NCBI GenBank assembly: GCA_003695285.1
Contig: RFIL01000181.1
Location: forward strand, 1-26,053
Length of the DNA stretch: 26,053 nt
Source of the DNA: Calditrichota bacterium
Lineage (GTDB): Bacteria; Calditrichota; Calditrichia; RBG-13-44-9; J075
Direction of reading: 5' to 3'
In this document: in pieces, positions 8,230 through 15,571 of the stretch
Numbering within the stretch: position 1 is the first letter of the stretch
How the letters are laid out: the number at the start of each line of letters is the position of its first letter
Made by a program: the position numbers and the translations under genes
The notes under the pieces: generated by a model
The model's input: the letters and a program-made list of their open reading frames with translations, nothing else
The model's database searches: none
Told to the model about the DNA's origin: nothing

Positions 8230-9020
8230 TTCAGTTTGCTGTTACCAATGAATTAATTAGCCAACCCATCATCCATGGACTGAAAACCTCCGGGCTATTG
8301 AAAGATATATCCCTGCAGGAGGGGAGTACTGCGCAAAATTGTGCTAACTTAGTGCAGAAAAAAATTGATTTAGCTTTGATTTCTCCCCTGGATTATGCCC
8401 GCAACAGCAGTGAGCTGGTTATTGTACCGGACATCGCTATCTGGAGTGCTGAAGCCACTCGTTATGCCCTGGTTTTTTTTCAGTCTAATTTGCATAGTTT
8501 TCATCGTATTGCATCTCAATATGGGGAATCCCAGTACCAGGTGCTGGCTTCTTTGTTGTTTAAAGAATTTTATGAGATAGAGGTGGAATGGGAGAATATT
8601 TCCTGGGATGGCTCCCTCGATGAAATTCTGGAGAAATTTCCAGCCTGTCTGTTGGAGGGTGATAAGGCTATAGAATCGTATTATCAGTCCGATAGTTACC
8701 TGGATATTGTTGAGGATTATTGTGAAAAAACGGATTCACGTTATATTCATCTTTTGATAGCGTTCCATCGGGATCATGTTGATCATCAAGTTATGGAATC
8801 TTTATTACTTTCTTTGCAGATTGGTCTCCGTAATTTGATGAATATCGCTAAAGATTATCATCCTGGGGGTTCTGTAAGTTGGAATATCTATTTTGAAATC
8901 CTTTCTGAATTATTTGCCTTTCAGAGCGTTTCGGGATTGTGGGATGAAATGAAAAGCTATTTGGAATATCTTTTTTACCATGGTTATGTCGATTATATAC
9001 CGGAACTACATTTTGTGTAG
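8226..9020 (+). CDS. MqnA/MqnD-fold (VitK2 biosynthesis-type) protein
   Basis: Protein of 264 residues with the two-lobed periplasmic-binding-like fold of futalosine-pathway enzymes. The recognisable part is at the N-terminus: a short ligand-lobe start, then LVQKKIDLALISPLDYARN (~43-60), the counterpart of the family's xISSxEYA segment, and VIVPDIAIWS downstream. MqnA dehydrates chorismate and MqnD cleaves cyclic dehypoxanthinyl futalosine in menaquinone synthesis. The sequence is divergent beyond residue ~90 and no other mqn gene is nearby, so catalytic function is uncertain. There is no signal peptide, so it stays in the cytosol. The start codon overlaps the kinase stop (ATGA). Alternatives are a true divergent MqnA, or a ligand-binding accessory to the kinase. 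Confidence 0.72.
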   Translation: MIQFAVTNELISQPIIHGLKTSGLLKDISLQEGSTAQNCANLVQKKIDLALISPLDYARNSSELVIVPDIAIWSAEATRYALVFFQSNLHSFHRIASQYGESQYQVLASLLFKEFYEIEVEWENISWDGSLDEILEKFPACLLEGDKAIESYYQSDSYLDIVEDYCEKTDSRYIHLLIAFHRDHVDHQVMESLLLSLQIGLRNLMNIAKDYHPGGSVSWNIYFEILSELFAFQSVSGLWDEMKSYLEYLFYHGYVDYIPELHFV

Positions 9021-9036
9021 TTAAACAGTTAAGAAT

Positions 9037-9040
9037 GGAG
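9037..9040 (+). promoter_or_regulatory. Shine-Dalgarno site supporting the TTG start of the Mur ligase
   Basis: GGAG at 9037-9040 lies 6 bases ahead of TTG 9047. The only nearby ATG, at 9035, runs into TAA after one codon, and the next in-frame Met lies beyond the ATP-binding loop, so TTG is the only sensible start. Confidence 0.7.
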
Positions 9041-9046
9041 TAAAGA

Positions 9047-10240
9047 TTGGGCGATAAAACACCCAAAGACCTGTATTCGGATGAGATATCATTAATTCCC
9101 CCTACTGGTAGTCGGGAATTTATTGAGTTGAATCTCAAACAAATCCTGAAAAGGCGGAGACAATTCAATATTCCCGTAATTGGTATTGCAGGCTCTGATG
9201 GCAAAACCACGACCAAACGGATGATCAGTGCCATCCTGTCATCTTTCTACAATATTCTGGAAACCCCCATGCAGTGTGTCACCACCGCGGGACTCACTTC
9301 CACCATCTTACAGTTGAATGAAAAGCATGAGATAGCCCTCTGGGAATTGGGAATTGTCGAGCCTGAACAGTTTGAATGGGCGGTACGAGTTGCCCAACCC
9401 AACATCGCTGTGGTGACCAATATTGGCGAAGCTCATCTTGCCAAGAATGGGGATAAATATCTCATCGCAAACACCAAAGTAGAGTTGGTGCGGAGACTAC
9501 CTAAAGATGGCTATGCTGTTTTAAATATAGATGATGAATTAGTCAGCTGGATGGCAAGTTTTGCTCCCACTCCCAATGTGATTAAGTTTGGACTGAATAA
9601 AAATGCTACATTCAATGCTAATAATATTGAACATCTGGGACCGGATGGGATAGTTTTTACTGTCAATGGCTATTATAAATTTCATCTCCCAATTTATACC
9701 TCGGCTTTGATCTATAATGCCCTAGCGGCGATTGCTGTTGCCCGAATTTTCAACATTGAGTTTCCTGATATCCAACGTACCTTACAAAAAAACTTTTCAG
9801 TATTGCCCCACCGGGGTAATCTGATCAAAACAGATGATTTCTTTATTCTGGATCATACCTATGATGCCACCATCAACTCGGTGACAAAAGCGTGTGAGTC
9901 CCTGGTTCAATTCAAACGATTTTCCAAAAAAGTGGTACTGGTGATTGGAGACATCAGTAACCCCGGTCCTGCCCCGAAAGAGATTCATCAAAAAATGGGG
10001 TATTACATTGCTGCTTTACCTATCGACGTGGTGGTGACGATTGGTAAGTATGCTACTTATATTGCTAAAGGTATCAAACAGATGAATCACACAAAAAAAA
10101 CAATTGTGGCCTGCCGAAACACCTCTACAGCATTGAAAAAGTTACAGGAAATCCTTTCACCTCAATCAACATTGCTCTTCATCGGGAGTCAACAGCTTGC
10201 TCTCTATAATCTGTTAGAAGAATTTTTACAACAGGTTTGA
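9047..10240 (+). CDS. MurF-like Mur ligase lacking the N-terminal substrate domain
   Basis: ATP-dependent carboxylate-amine ligase of the Mur family, 397 residues. The ATP loop GIAGSDGKTTT is at 46-56; it is normally about 100 residues in. ELG at 100-102, NIGEAHLAKNG at 125-135 and the NTKVEL segment with Lys144 (probable carbamylated-lysine position) follow the MurF pattern. The C-terminal domain has PHRGNLI, then ILDHTYDATINS, the counterpart of MurF's DDSYNANP, and LVIGDISNPG. Only ~40 residues precede the ATP loop, so the usual UDP-binding domain is absent. A role in joining an amino acid or peptide to a non-UDP substrate, or in peptidoglycan recycling, is inference. It starts at TTG 9047, 26 bases after the MqnA-fold gene. 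Confidence 0.87.
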   Translation: MGDKTPKDLYSDEISLIPPTGSREFIELNLKQILKRRRQFNIPVIGIAGSDGKTTTKRMISAILSSFYNILETPMQCVTTAGLTSTILQLNEKHEIALWELGIVEPEQFEWAVRVAQPNIAVVTNIGEAHLAKNGDKYLIANTKVELVRRLPKDGYAVLNIDDELVSWMASFAPTPNVIKFGLNKNATFNANNIEHLGPDGIVFTVNGYYKFHLPIYTSALIYNALAAIAVARIFNIEFPDIQRTLQKNFSVLPHRGNLIKTDDFFILDHTYDATINSVTKACESLVQFKRFSKKVVLVIGDISNPGPAPKEIHQKMGYYIAALPIDVVVTIGKYATYIAKGIKQMNHTKKTIVACRNTSTALKKLQEILSPQSTLLFIGSQQLALYNLLEEFLQQV

Positions 10241-10289
10241 GCTTACACGGTGCAATAAGGTAAGGGGTTGAATCTTCACGAGGATTCCT

Positions 10290-10505
10290 ATGGAACCGAA
10301 ACAACTGTTAACACTTGGTTTCTGGATGTTCATATTAGGGGGATGGGGGCTTTACCGCTACTTCCAATATTTTAGAAAAATCCCATGTAAGGATTCTTTA
10401 GATTATGTTTTGAACGTTAGCATTTTCTGGGGGAATCTTTTTCTAATATTGGGGGCTATCGTTTGTTTTCTCGCTGCCGCTGGATTCCTTCATTTGAAGG
10501 AATAG
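10290..10505 (+). CDS. Small two-helix membrane protein, unrecognised
   Basis: Seventy-one residues with two hydrophobic helices (about 5-24 and 43-66) separated by a short charged loop (FRKIPCKDSLDY). GAGGA ends 6 bases before the ATG, which supports translation. It lies 49 bases after the Mur ligase and is the last gene of the plus-strand run. I recognise no family. A small inner-membrane accessory protein is the most that can be said. A near-perfect hairpin covers its last codons and stop. Confidence 0.65.
   Translation: MEPKQLLTLGFWMFILGGWGLYRYFQYFRKIPCKDSLDYVLNVSIFWGNLFLILGAIVCFLAAAGFLHLKE
10484..10503. terminator. Perfect 9-bp inverted repeat at a convergent gene junction
   Basis: ATTCCTTCA (10484-10492) and TGAAGGAAT (10495-10503) are exact reverse complements separated by TT. 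The hairpin covers the last codons and the first base of the stop of the small membrane protein gene and faces the end of the tsaC-like gene. There is no immediate U-run on either strand, so it may protect transcript ends or pause RNA polymerase rather than be a classic intrinsic terminator. Confidence 0.4.
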
Positions 10506-10534
10506 CTAGCACCTTTCTGAGATACAACTTTTTT

Positions 10535-11500
10535 CTAACCTTTTCCTGCTGCTTTTCGTAGCCGATCCATAATGGCTCTTCCCAACCCTTCTTCAGGAAC
10601 CGGTTCTGCATAGATAATATCCAGATTTGCATTATCCAGACGGTGAAGACAGGCAAACAGGTTTACAGCCGCCTCTCGTAAATCCCCGGATGGGGAAAGG
10701 ATTTCCACGGTCTGGAATAAACCGCTCTTTGGAGGTTTCTGGAATGCCAGAAATCCTATCTTCTTTCCGGGATCAATTTTGGGTAAATCCCCACTTAAAA
10801 TAATAAAAGGGGTACGTGGTGAATAATGCCGGGAAAGCAGGCCGGGTGAGAGAGGGGACCGCTGCGAGCTTTTCATAATCTCAACAGGTCCAATTTCTTT
10901 CTCAATTTCCTCCAGAGGGATTCCTCCCGGACGCAGGAGATAAGGTTTGTCTTCAATAAAAGCAACGATAGTGGATTCAACTCCAACCTCACAGGGACCT
11001 CCATCCAGGATTAAATCAACATTTTCCCCAATCTGATCCTCCACATGCTTTGCTGTGGTTGGGCTGAGACGACCGAAGGGATTGGCACTGGGAGCCGCGA
11101 TAGGGGTCTTTGCCAACCGGATGAGCTCCCGAGCTGCCGCATGGGCTGGTATTCGAACTGCAACCGTGGGCAAGCCAGCTGTGACAATATCGGGGACTTT
11201 CTCAACTTTGGGGAGAACGACCGTCAGTGGTCCCGGCCAGAATTTTTTCATCAACCGGTCTGCACGGGGATCGACCTGAGAACATAGTTCAAATACCATT
11301 TCATATTCAGCAAGATGTAAAATTAAGGGATCAAAGAAAGGGCGATTCTTTACCTCAAAGATCCGGGCACAAGCCTCGGGATTCCAGGCATCAGCTCCAA
11401 GTCCATAGACCGTTTCCGTGGGAAATGCGACCAAACCTCCCTCCCGGATGATGGAAGCTGCTTTTTGGAGATTACTGTCTGTGACCGGAACCACTGGCAT
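10535..11500 (-). CDS. tsaC: L-threonylcarbamoyladenylate synthase (TsaC/Sua5 long form)
   Basis: Makes threonylcarbamoyl-AMP from threonine, bicarbonate and ATP, the first step of the universal tRNA t6A37 modification. The YrdC domain holds FPTETVYGLG (26-35), KNRPFFDPL (51-59), SANPFGRLSPT and the STIV segment. A C-terminal Sua5 domain (~215-315) includes SPGLLSRHYSPRTP near the linker. At 321 residues it is the long, Sua5-type form rather than the short TsaC. The start is set at ATG 11500, which follows GAGGA by 8 bases; an ATG at 11533 lacks any ribosome-binding site. It is cotranscribed with the MTH1187-family gene 47 bases upstream. Confidence 0.95.
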   Translation of the reverse strand: MPVVPVTDSNLQKAASIIREGGLVAFPTETVYGLGADAWNPEACARIFEVKNRPFFDPLILHLAEYEMVFELCSQVDPRADRLMKKFWPGPLTVVLPKVEKVPDIVTAGLPTVAVRIPAHAAARELIRLAKTPIAAPSANPFGRLSPTTAKHVEDQIGENVDLILDGGPCEVGVESTIVAFIEDKPYLLRPGGIPLEEIEKEIGPVEIMKSSQRSPLSPGLLSRHYSPRTPFIILSGDLPKIDPGKKIGFLAFQKPPKSGLFQTVEILSPSGDLREAAVNLFACLHRLDNANLDIIYAEPVPEEGLGRAIMDRLRKAAGKG

Positions 11501-11547
11501 TAACGAATCCTCACAATCGAGAACATGGTTCAATGATTTTGTTTAAT

Positions 11548-11850
11548 TCATTGCTTCAATTTTTCCTGAACACTTTTGATCTTATCATCCATCGTTTGGG
11601 GCTTATCGACTCGAGTCCCAACTTGAATGGAAGTAAACAATCTGGGAACACCCATTTCATGCAAGCGTTCGTGACATTTTTTAATAGCATTGAAAACCTC
11701 ATCCCATTCACCCTCAACATTGGTGCCATTCGCATGCAGGTTAGATTTCAATCCCGCTTCTTTAATGATCTTTTCACATTCAGCCACATACCTGGATAAG
11801 GAAAGGCCGGTACCGATTGGCACCACGGTAAAATTTAAAATAACTTTCAT
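11548..11850 (-). CDS. MTH1187-family (DUF77) thiamine-binding-type protein
   Basis: One hundred residues, cytosolic, with the ferredoxin-like layout of the MTH1187/YkoF-type family: initial strand MKVILNFTVVPIGTG, LSRYVAECEKIIKEAG helix, the conserved LHANGTNVEGEWDEVF stretch, and a closing strand RLFTSIQVGTRVDK. Members bind thiamine or related pyrimidines and are often found near thiamine transport genes; none is visible here. A strong AAGGAGGT precedes the ATG. First gene of a two-gene operon with tsaC. Precise cellular role is not established. Confidence 0.88.
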   Translation of the reverse strand: MKVILNFTVVPIGTGLSLSRYVAECEKIIKEAGLKSNLHANGTNVEGEWDEVFNAIKKCHERLHEMGVPRLFTSIQVGTRVDKPQTMDDKIKSVQEKLKQ

Positions 11851-12011
11851 TTCTACCTCCTTACCTGAGTCTCTACACCCTTTTTCGGAGGTAAATATAA
11901 TGGATTGTTTCTCGAACTTCCACCGGAGAATATAGTTGAATGATTCCCTTTTCTTTATGATAGGTTCAGAAGATAAATTTTAGAATCCTTTGAAAAATTG
12001 GGATTCCACTG

Positions 12012-12028
12012 TTAACTTAGAAAGTTAA
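12012..12028. promoter_or_regulatory. Inverted repeat upstream of dipeptidyl peptidase III, possible operator
   Basis: TTAACTT (12012-12018) and AAGTTAA (12022-12028) are exact reverse complements with an AGA spacer, 41 bases before the start codon, in the divergent space between the MTH1187-family gene and the peptidase. The position suits a repressor or activator site; the cognate regulator is unknown. Confidence 0.3.
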
Positions 12029-12069
12029 TAATATTGTGTTTAATAACTGTAAACTATGAGGATAGTGCT

Positions 12070-14115
12070 ATGAAAAATTCCTGTATCATTGGTTTTATTT
12101 TATTAGCATTGGTTCTGGTGGGTTGTAGTTCCCAGAAAAAAACAGAAACGAATGAATTTAAGTATCAAACCGAACAGTTTGCCGATTTACGGATTCTGCG
12201 GTATCAGGTACCTGGCTTCGACAAGCTTACCCTCCAACAAAAGAAGCTGGCATATTACCTCTATCAGGCAGCGTTATCCGGAAGGGATATTTTCTGGGAT
12301 CAAAATTACAAGCACAATTTATGCATTCGCCGCACTCTGGAGGCGATTGTAAATCACTACGAGGGCGATCGCAACAGTGATGAATTTCAAAAATTTATGG
12401 TTTATACCAAAAGAGTGTGGTTTTCGAATGGTATTCATCATCATTATTCTACAATCAAAATTATGCCTGAATTTAGCGAAGAGTATTTTGCTCATCTGGT
12501 AAAACACTCTCCGGGTGCCCAATTTCCCTTGCAAGAGGGTGAAACATTGGATGACTTAATTGCCAAACTAACTCCCATCATGTTTGATCCTGAAGTCGAT
12601 GCAAAAAGAGTGAATCTGGACCCCAATGTGGATTTAGTGATGAATTCTGCCTGTAATTATTATGAAGGGGTTACCCAAAAAGAGGTAGAAGAATATTACC
12701 GGAAACTCATTGACCCCAAAGATCCTCACCCAATCTCTTACGGGTTAAATTCCAAGCTGGTCAAAGAAAATGGGCGTATTAAAGAACGTGTCTGGAAGGT
12801 AGGAGGAATGTATTCACCAGCAATTGAAAAGATAGTTTATTGGCTGGAGAAAGCGTTAACGGTGGCGGAAAATGATGCACAGAAAAGAGCGCTGGAATTG
12901 TTAATTAAATATTATAAGACAGGGGATTTGCGAACGTTTGATGAATATAATATTGCCTGGGTGCAGGATACTTCTTCCACAATTGATGTCATCAACGGAT
13001 TCATTGAAGTATATGGAGATCCACTTGGATATCGTGGTGCCTATGAATCTGTCGTTTCTTTCAAGGATATGGAAGCAACCAAACGAATCGCAACCATCAG
13101 CAGTATTGCCCAGTGGTTTGAAGACAATTCTCCTATCATGGAGCAGCATAAACGCGATAAAGTAAAAGGTATTTCAGCTAAAGTGATTACAGTCGTCGTT
13201 GAATCCGGAGATGCCTCACCTTCAACACCTATTGGAATTAATCTGCCGAACTCCAACTGGATTCGAGCTGAACATGGGTCGAAATCCGTAAGTCTTGGAA
13301 ATATTATCCATTCCTATAATGAATCTTCAAAAGGAAGTGGAATACTGGAGGAATTCTGGTATTCACCGGAGGATATTCGCCTGGCCAAAAAATATGGTGC
13401 TCTGGCTGGCGATCTTCATACCGATATGCATGAAGTTATTGGGCATGCTTCTGGCAAATTAGAACCGGGAGTGGCGACCCCAAAAGAAACTTTAAAAAAT
13501 TATGCCTCAACTCTGGAGGAAGCCAGAGCTGATCTGGTGGCACTGTATTTTATCCTGGACCCGAAACTGGTCGAAATCGGGGTGATGCCATCTTTAGATG
13601 TTGGAAAAGTGGAATATAACCGTTACATCATCAATGGTTTAATGTTACAATTGCGGAGGCTAAAACCCGGAGAAAATCTGGAAGAAGCTCATATGCGAAA
13701 TCGACAGCTTATAGCAAAATGGGCATATGAAATGGGTAAGTCTGACAATGTGATTGAGAAAGTGAGGAAGGATAATAAAACATATTTTGTGATCCGGGAT
13801 TACCAAAAACTCCGGGAACTCTTCGGTCAACTCCTTCGGGAAATTCAACGGATCAAATCTCAAGGTGATTATCAGGCTGCGAAAGAACTTGTGGAAAGCT
13901 ATGGGGTTAAAGTTGATCCGGAGCTGCACAAAGAGGTGTTGGAACGATATTCCAAATTAAATATTGCCCCCTATGCCGGTTTTATTAATCCCAAATTGAT
14001 TCCGGTAATGAAGGGGGATGAAATTGTTGATGTAAAAGTAGAATACCCGGATGATTTTACCGAGCAAATGCTGGAATATGCTCGGGATTACTCCTTTTTA
14101 CCAACCTATAATTAA
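12070..14115 (+). CDS. Dipeptidyl peptidase III (M49) as a lipoprotein
   Basis: Zinc exopeptidase that removes dipeptides from the N-terminus of short peptides. The M49 signature is intact: HEVIGH at residues 454-459 (two zinc histidines, catalytic Glu455) and EEARAD at 483-488 (third zinc ligand Glu). About 681 residues, usual for bacterial M49. The start is taken at ATG 12070, 8 bases after GAGG; it gives a short lipoprotein leader with lipobox LVGC (Cys ~19), so the enzyme is probably lipid-anchored facing the periplasm, whereas many M49 enzymes are cytosolic. An upstream start at 12034 would bury the leader. Single-gene unit with its own terminator. Confidence 0.95.
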   Translation: MKNSCIIGFILLALVLVGCSSQKKTETNEFKYQTEQFADLRILRYQVPGFDKLTLQQKKLAYYLYQAALSGRDIFWDQNYKHNLCIRRTLEAIVNHYEGDRNSDEFQKFMVYTKRVWFSNGIHHHYSTIKIMPEFSEEYFAHLVKHSPGAQFPLQEGETLDDLIAKLTPIMFDPEVDAKRVNLDPNVDLVMNSACNYYEGVTQKEVEEYYRKLIDPKDPHPISYGLNSKLVKENGRIKERVWKVGGMYSPAIEKIVYWLEKALTVAENDAQKRALELLIKYYKTGDLRTFDEYNIAWVQDTSSTIDVINGFIEVYGDPLGYRGAYESVVSFKDMEATKRIATISSIAQWFEDNSPIMEQHKRDKVKGISAKVITVVVESGDASPSTPIGINLPNSNWIRAEHGSKSVSLGNIIHSYNESSKGSGILEEFWYSPEDIRLAKKYGALAGDLHTDMHEVIGHASGKLEPGVATPKETLKNYASTLEEARADLVALYFILDPKLVEIGVMPSLDVGKVEYNRYIINGLMLQLRRLKPGENLEEAHMRNRQLIAKWAYEMGKSDNVIEKVRKDNKTYFVIRDYQKLRELFGQLLREIQRIKSQGDYQAAKELVESYGVKVDPELHKEVLERYSKLNIAPYAGFINPKLIPVMKGDEIVDVKVEYPDDFTEQMLEYARDYSFLPTYN

Positions 14116-14125
14116 CCTACTCACT

Positions 14126-14163
14126 TAAAGGCTACCTCTCAAGGATTTGGGAGGTGGCCTTTA
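14126..14163 (+). terminator. Intrinsic terminator after dipeptidyl peptidase III
   Basis: A stem of about 14 base pairs (AAAGGCTACCTCTC against GGGAGGTGGCCTTT, allowing G-U pairs) with an 8-base loop begins 11 bases after the stop codon and ends in TTTAT. The A-rich left foot mirrors the short T-rich tail. Confidence 0.75.
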
Positions 14164-14262
14164 TCTGCACAGACTGTAAATCTTTTTCTCACATGAACAT
14201 ATTTTGGGGTAAACTCATGAGGGATTGCTTGCTAAAGAAATTTTCATGATTCCAGTAGTTTT

Positions 14263-14291
14263 TTGAATATATTCAACTCAATTGTTATATT
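14263..14291 (+). promoter_or_regulatory. Sigma70-like promoter with palindrome over the -35 region
   Basis: TTGAAT (14263-14268), a 17-base spacer and TATATT (14286-14291) fit a sigma70-type promoter upstream of the propeller lipoprotein. The -35 element is part of a perfect 14-bp palindrome, TTGAATATATTCAA (14263-14276), so a dimeric regulator could compete with polymerase. It would leave a leader of about 160 bases. The rest of this 343-base gap shows no gene I can support. Confidence 0.35.
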
Positions 14292-14458
14292 TATCCCGGA
14301 AAATTAATCTTATTCATAAATTTATTTCAATTAGTGGATTGGGTTGATGAATTTAACGCCGCCAAAAGAAAAATTGGTAAACTGTTTGCAATCAAAAACA
14401 TAAGTCTACTGAAATGTTGAAGAGCCAGGGTGTATCGTCAAAAATAGGGTAGTGGGGT

Positions 14459-15553
14459 ATGATTATGTTAAGAAATGGGTTCTTTTTATTTTTCTTTATC
14501 ATATTGTTAAGTTCCTGTTCATCCAGTTTGCAACAGGGAATGAAGTTTCGGGCTGATTTGATGAATACCGGTGTTTATAATACCATCCCCTTACAATCTG
14601 AGCCCCAATTATTGTGGAAATATCAGACCGGTGCCTGGGTACGTTCCAGTGCTGTGGTGACAAATACGATGGTGTACTTCGGTTGTTCTGATGGGAATTT
14701 ATACGCTCTGGATGTGGTGGATGGGCAATTAAAATGGAAATTTTCGACTGATGGGCAAATCGGCTCTTCACCTTTATTGGTAAAAAATAAATTGTTTATA
14801 GGGAGTTATGACGGAAAACTGTATTGCGTGGAGGCTCTTACCGGTCAATTGCTCTGGGATTTTGATACAGGGGATAGGATATTTAGTTCACCAACGATAG
14901 CAGGGAAGAATATCTTAATAGGAGCTTTAAATGGTGATTTTTATGCAATCTCGATGAAAAATGGGGAGGTAATCTGGAAAATAACTCTTGGGACAGGTGT
15001 AAGTTCTTCTCCTGCATACAAAGATGGGGTGATTTATGTTGGGAGCTGGGATGGAAAATTGTATGCTTTAAAAAAGAATGGTGATATAAAATGGGACTTC
15101 CAAACTGAAAATTTAATTTTCGCTTCTCCGGCAGTGACGGAGAAAATCGTTGTTGTTGGTAGCCTGGATGGAAATATGTATGGAGTGGATATAGAGAATG
15201 GAAGTGAAATCTGGAAATTTGAGACCGGTGACCAGATCACCTCTTCCCCGGCGATTTTAAATAATACAGTATATTTTGGTAGCAAAGATGGTTATTTATA
15301 TGCTCTTTCGCTGACCAGTGGGGAATTGCTCTGGAAATTTGAAGATGGCGGAGAGATTGAATCATCTCCTTCAATTGCTGATAACATGATTTATTTTGGT
15401 GGGGTTAACGGAGTATTATATGCTTTGAACTCCGTAAGTGGTGAACTGATCTGGAAATATACCACCGGTGGCAGATTGTTTGCTTCACCGGTGGTTGCTA
15501 ATGGTAAAATTTTTATTGGAAGTAAAGATGGTTTTTTTTATGCCCTGAGATAA
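14459..15553 (+). CDS. Eight-bladed PQQ-type beta-propeller lipoprotein (BamB-like)
   Basis: Protein of 364 residues with a lipoprotein leader (lipobox LSSC, Cys about residue 20). The rest is eight repeats of roughly 38-40 residues, each with a variant of SSP, then YxGSxDGxLYAL, then GxxxWKFxTG; the last blade ends at the C-terminus with YALR. This is the PQQ-like propeller fold without any sign of a quinoprotein active site or dehydrogenase domain. BamB, the outer-membrane assembly lipoprotein, has this length and blade number, but similar propeller lipoproteins of unknown role are common, so the symbol is withheld. It starts at ATG 14459 or 14465. A monocistronic unit, convergent with ahcY. 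Confidence 0.85.
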   Translation: MIMLRNGFFLFFFIILLSSCSSSLQQGMKFRADLMNTGVYNTIPLQSEPQLLWKYQTGAWVRSSAVVTNTMVYFGCSDGNLYALDVVDGQLKWKFSTDGQIGSSPLLVKNKLFIGSYDGKLYCVEALTGQLLWDFDTGDRIFSSPTIAGKNILIGALNGDFYAISMKNGEVIWKITLGTGVSSSPAYKDGVIYVGSWDGKLYALKKNGDIKWDFQTENLIFASPAVTEKIVVVGSLDGNMYGVDIENGSEIWKFETGDQITSSPAILNNTVYFGSKDGYLYALSLTSGELLWKFEDGGEIESSPSIADNMIYFGGVNGVLYALNSVSGELIWKYTTGGRLFASPVVANGKIFIGSKDGFFYALR

Positions 15554-15571
15554 TCGTAGCCCACTCTCAGG
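15544..15571. terminator. Weak hairpin spanning both stop codons of convergent genes
   Basis: CCTGAGA (15544-15550) and TCTCAGG (15565-15571) are exact reverse complements with a 14-base loop, covering the stops of the propeller gene and ahcY, which are only 13 bases apart. There is no U-run, so bidirectional termination is a guess. Confidence 0.25.

Noticed and set aside
8848..9234. A 128-codon reading frame on the minus strand across the MqnA-fold and Mur ligase genes
   Set aside because: It is the mirror of coding sequence in two real genes and has no domain-like content.
14459..15553. A PQQ-dependent dehydrogenase
   Set aside because: The protein is too short and has only propeller repeats, without the catalytic calcium/PQQ site or a cytochrome domain.
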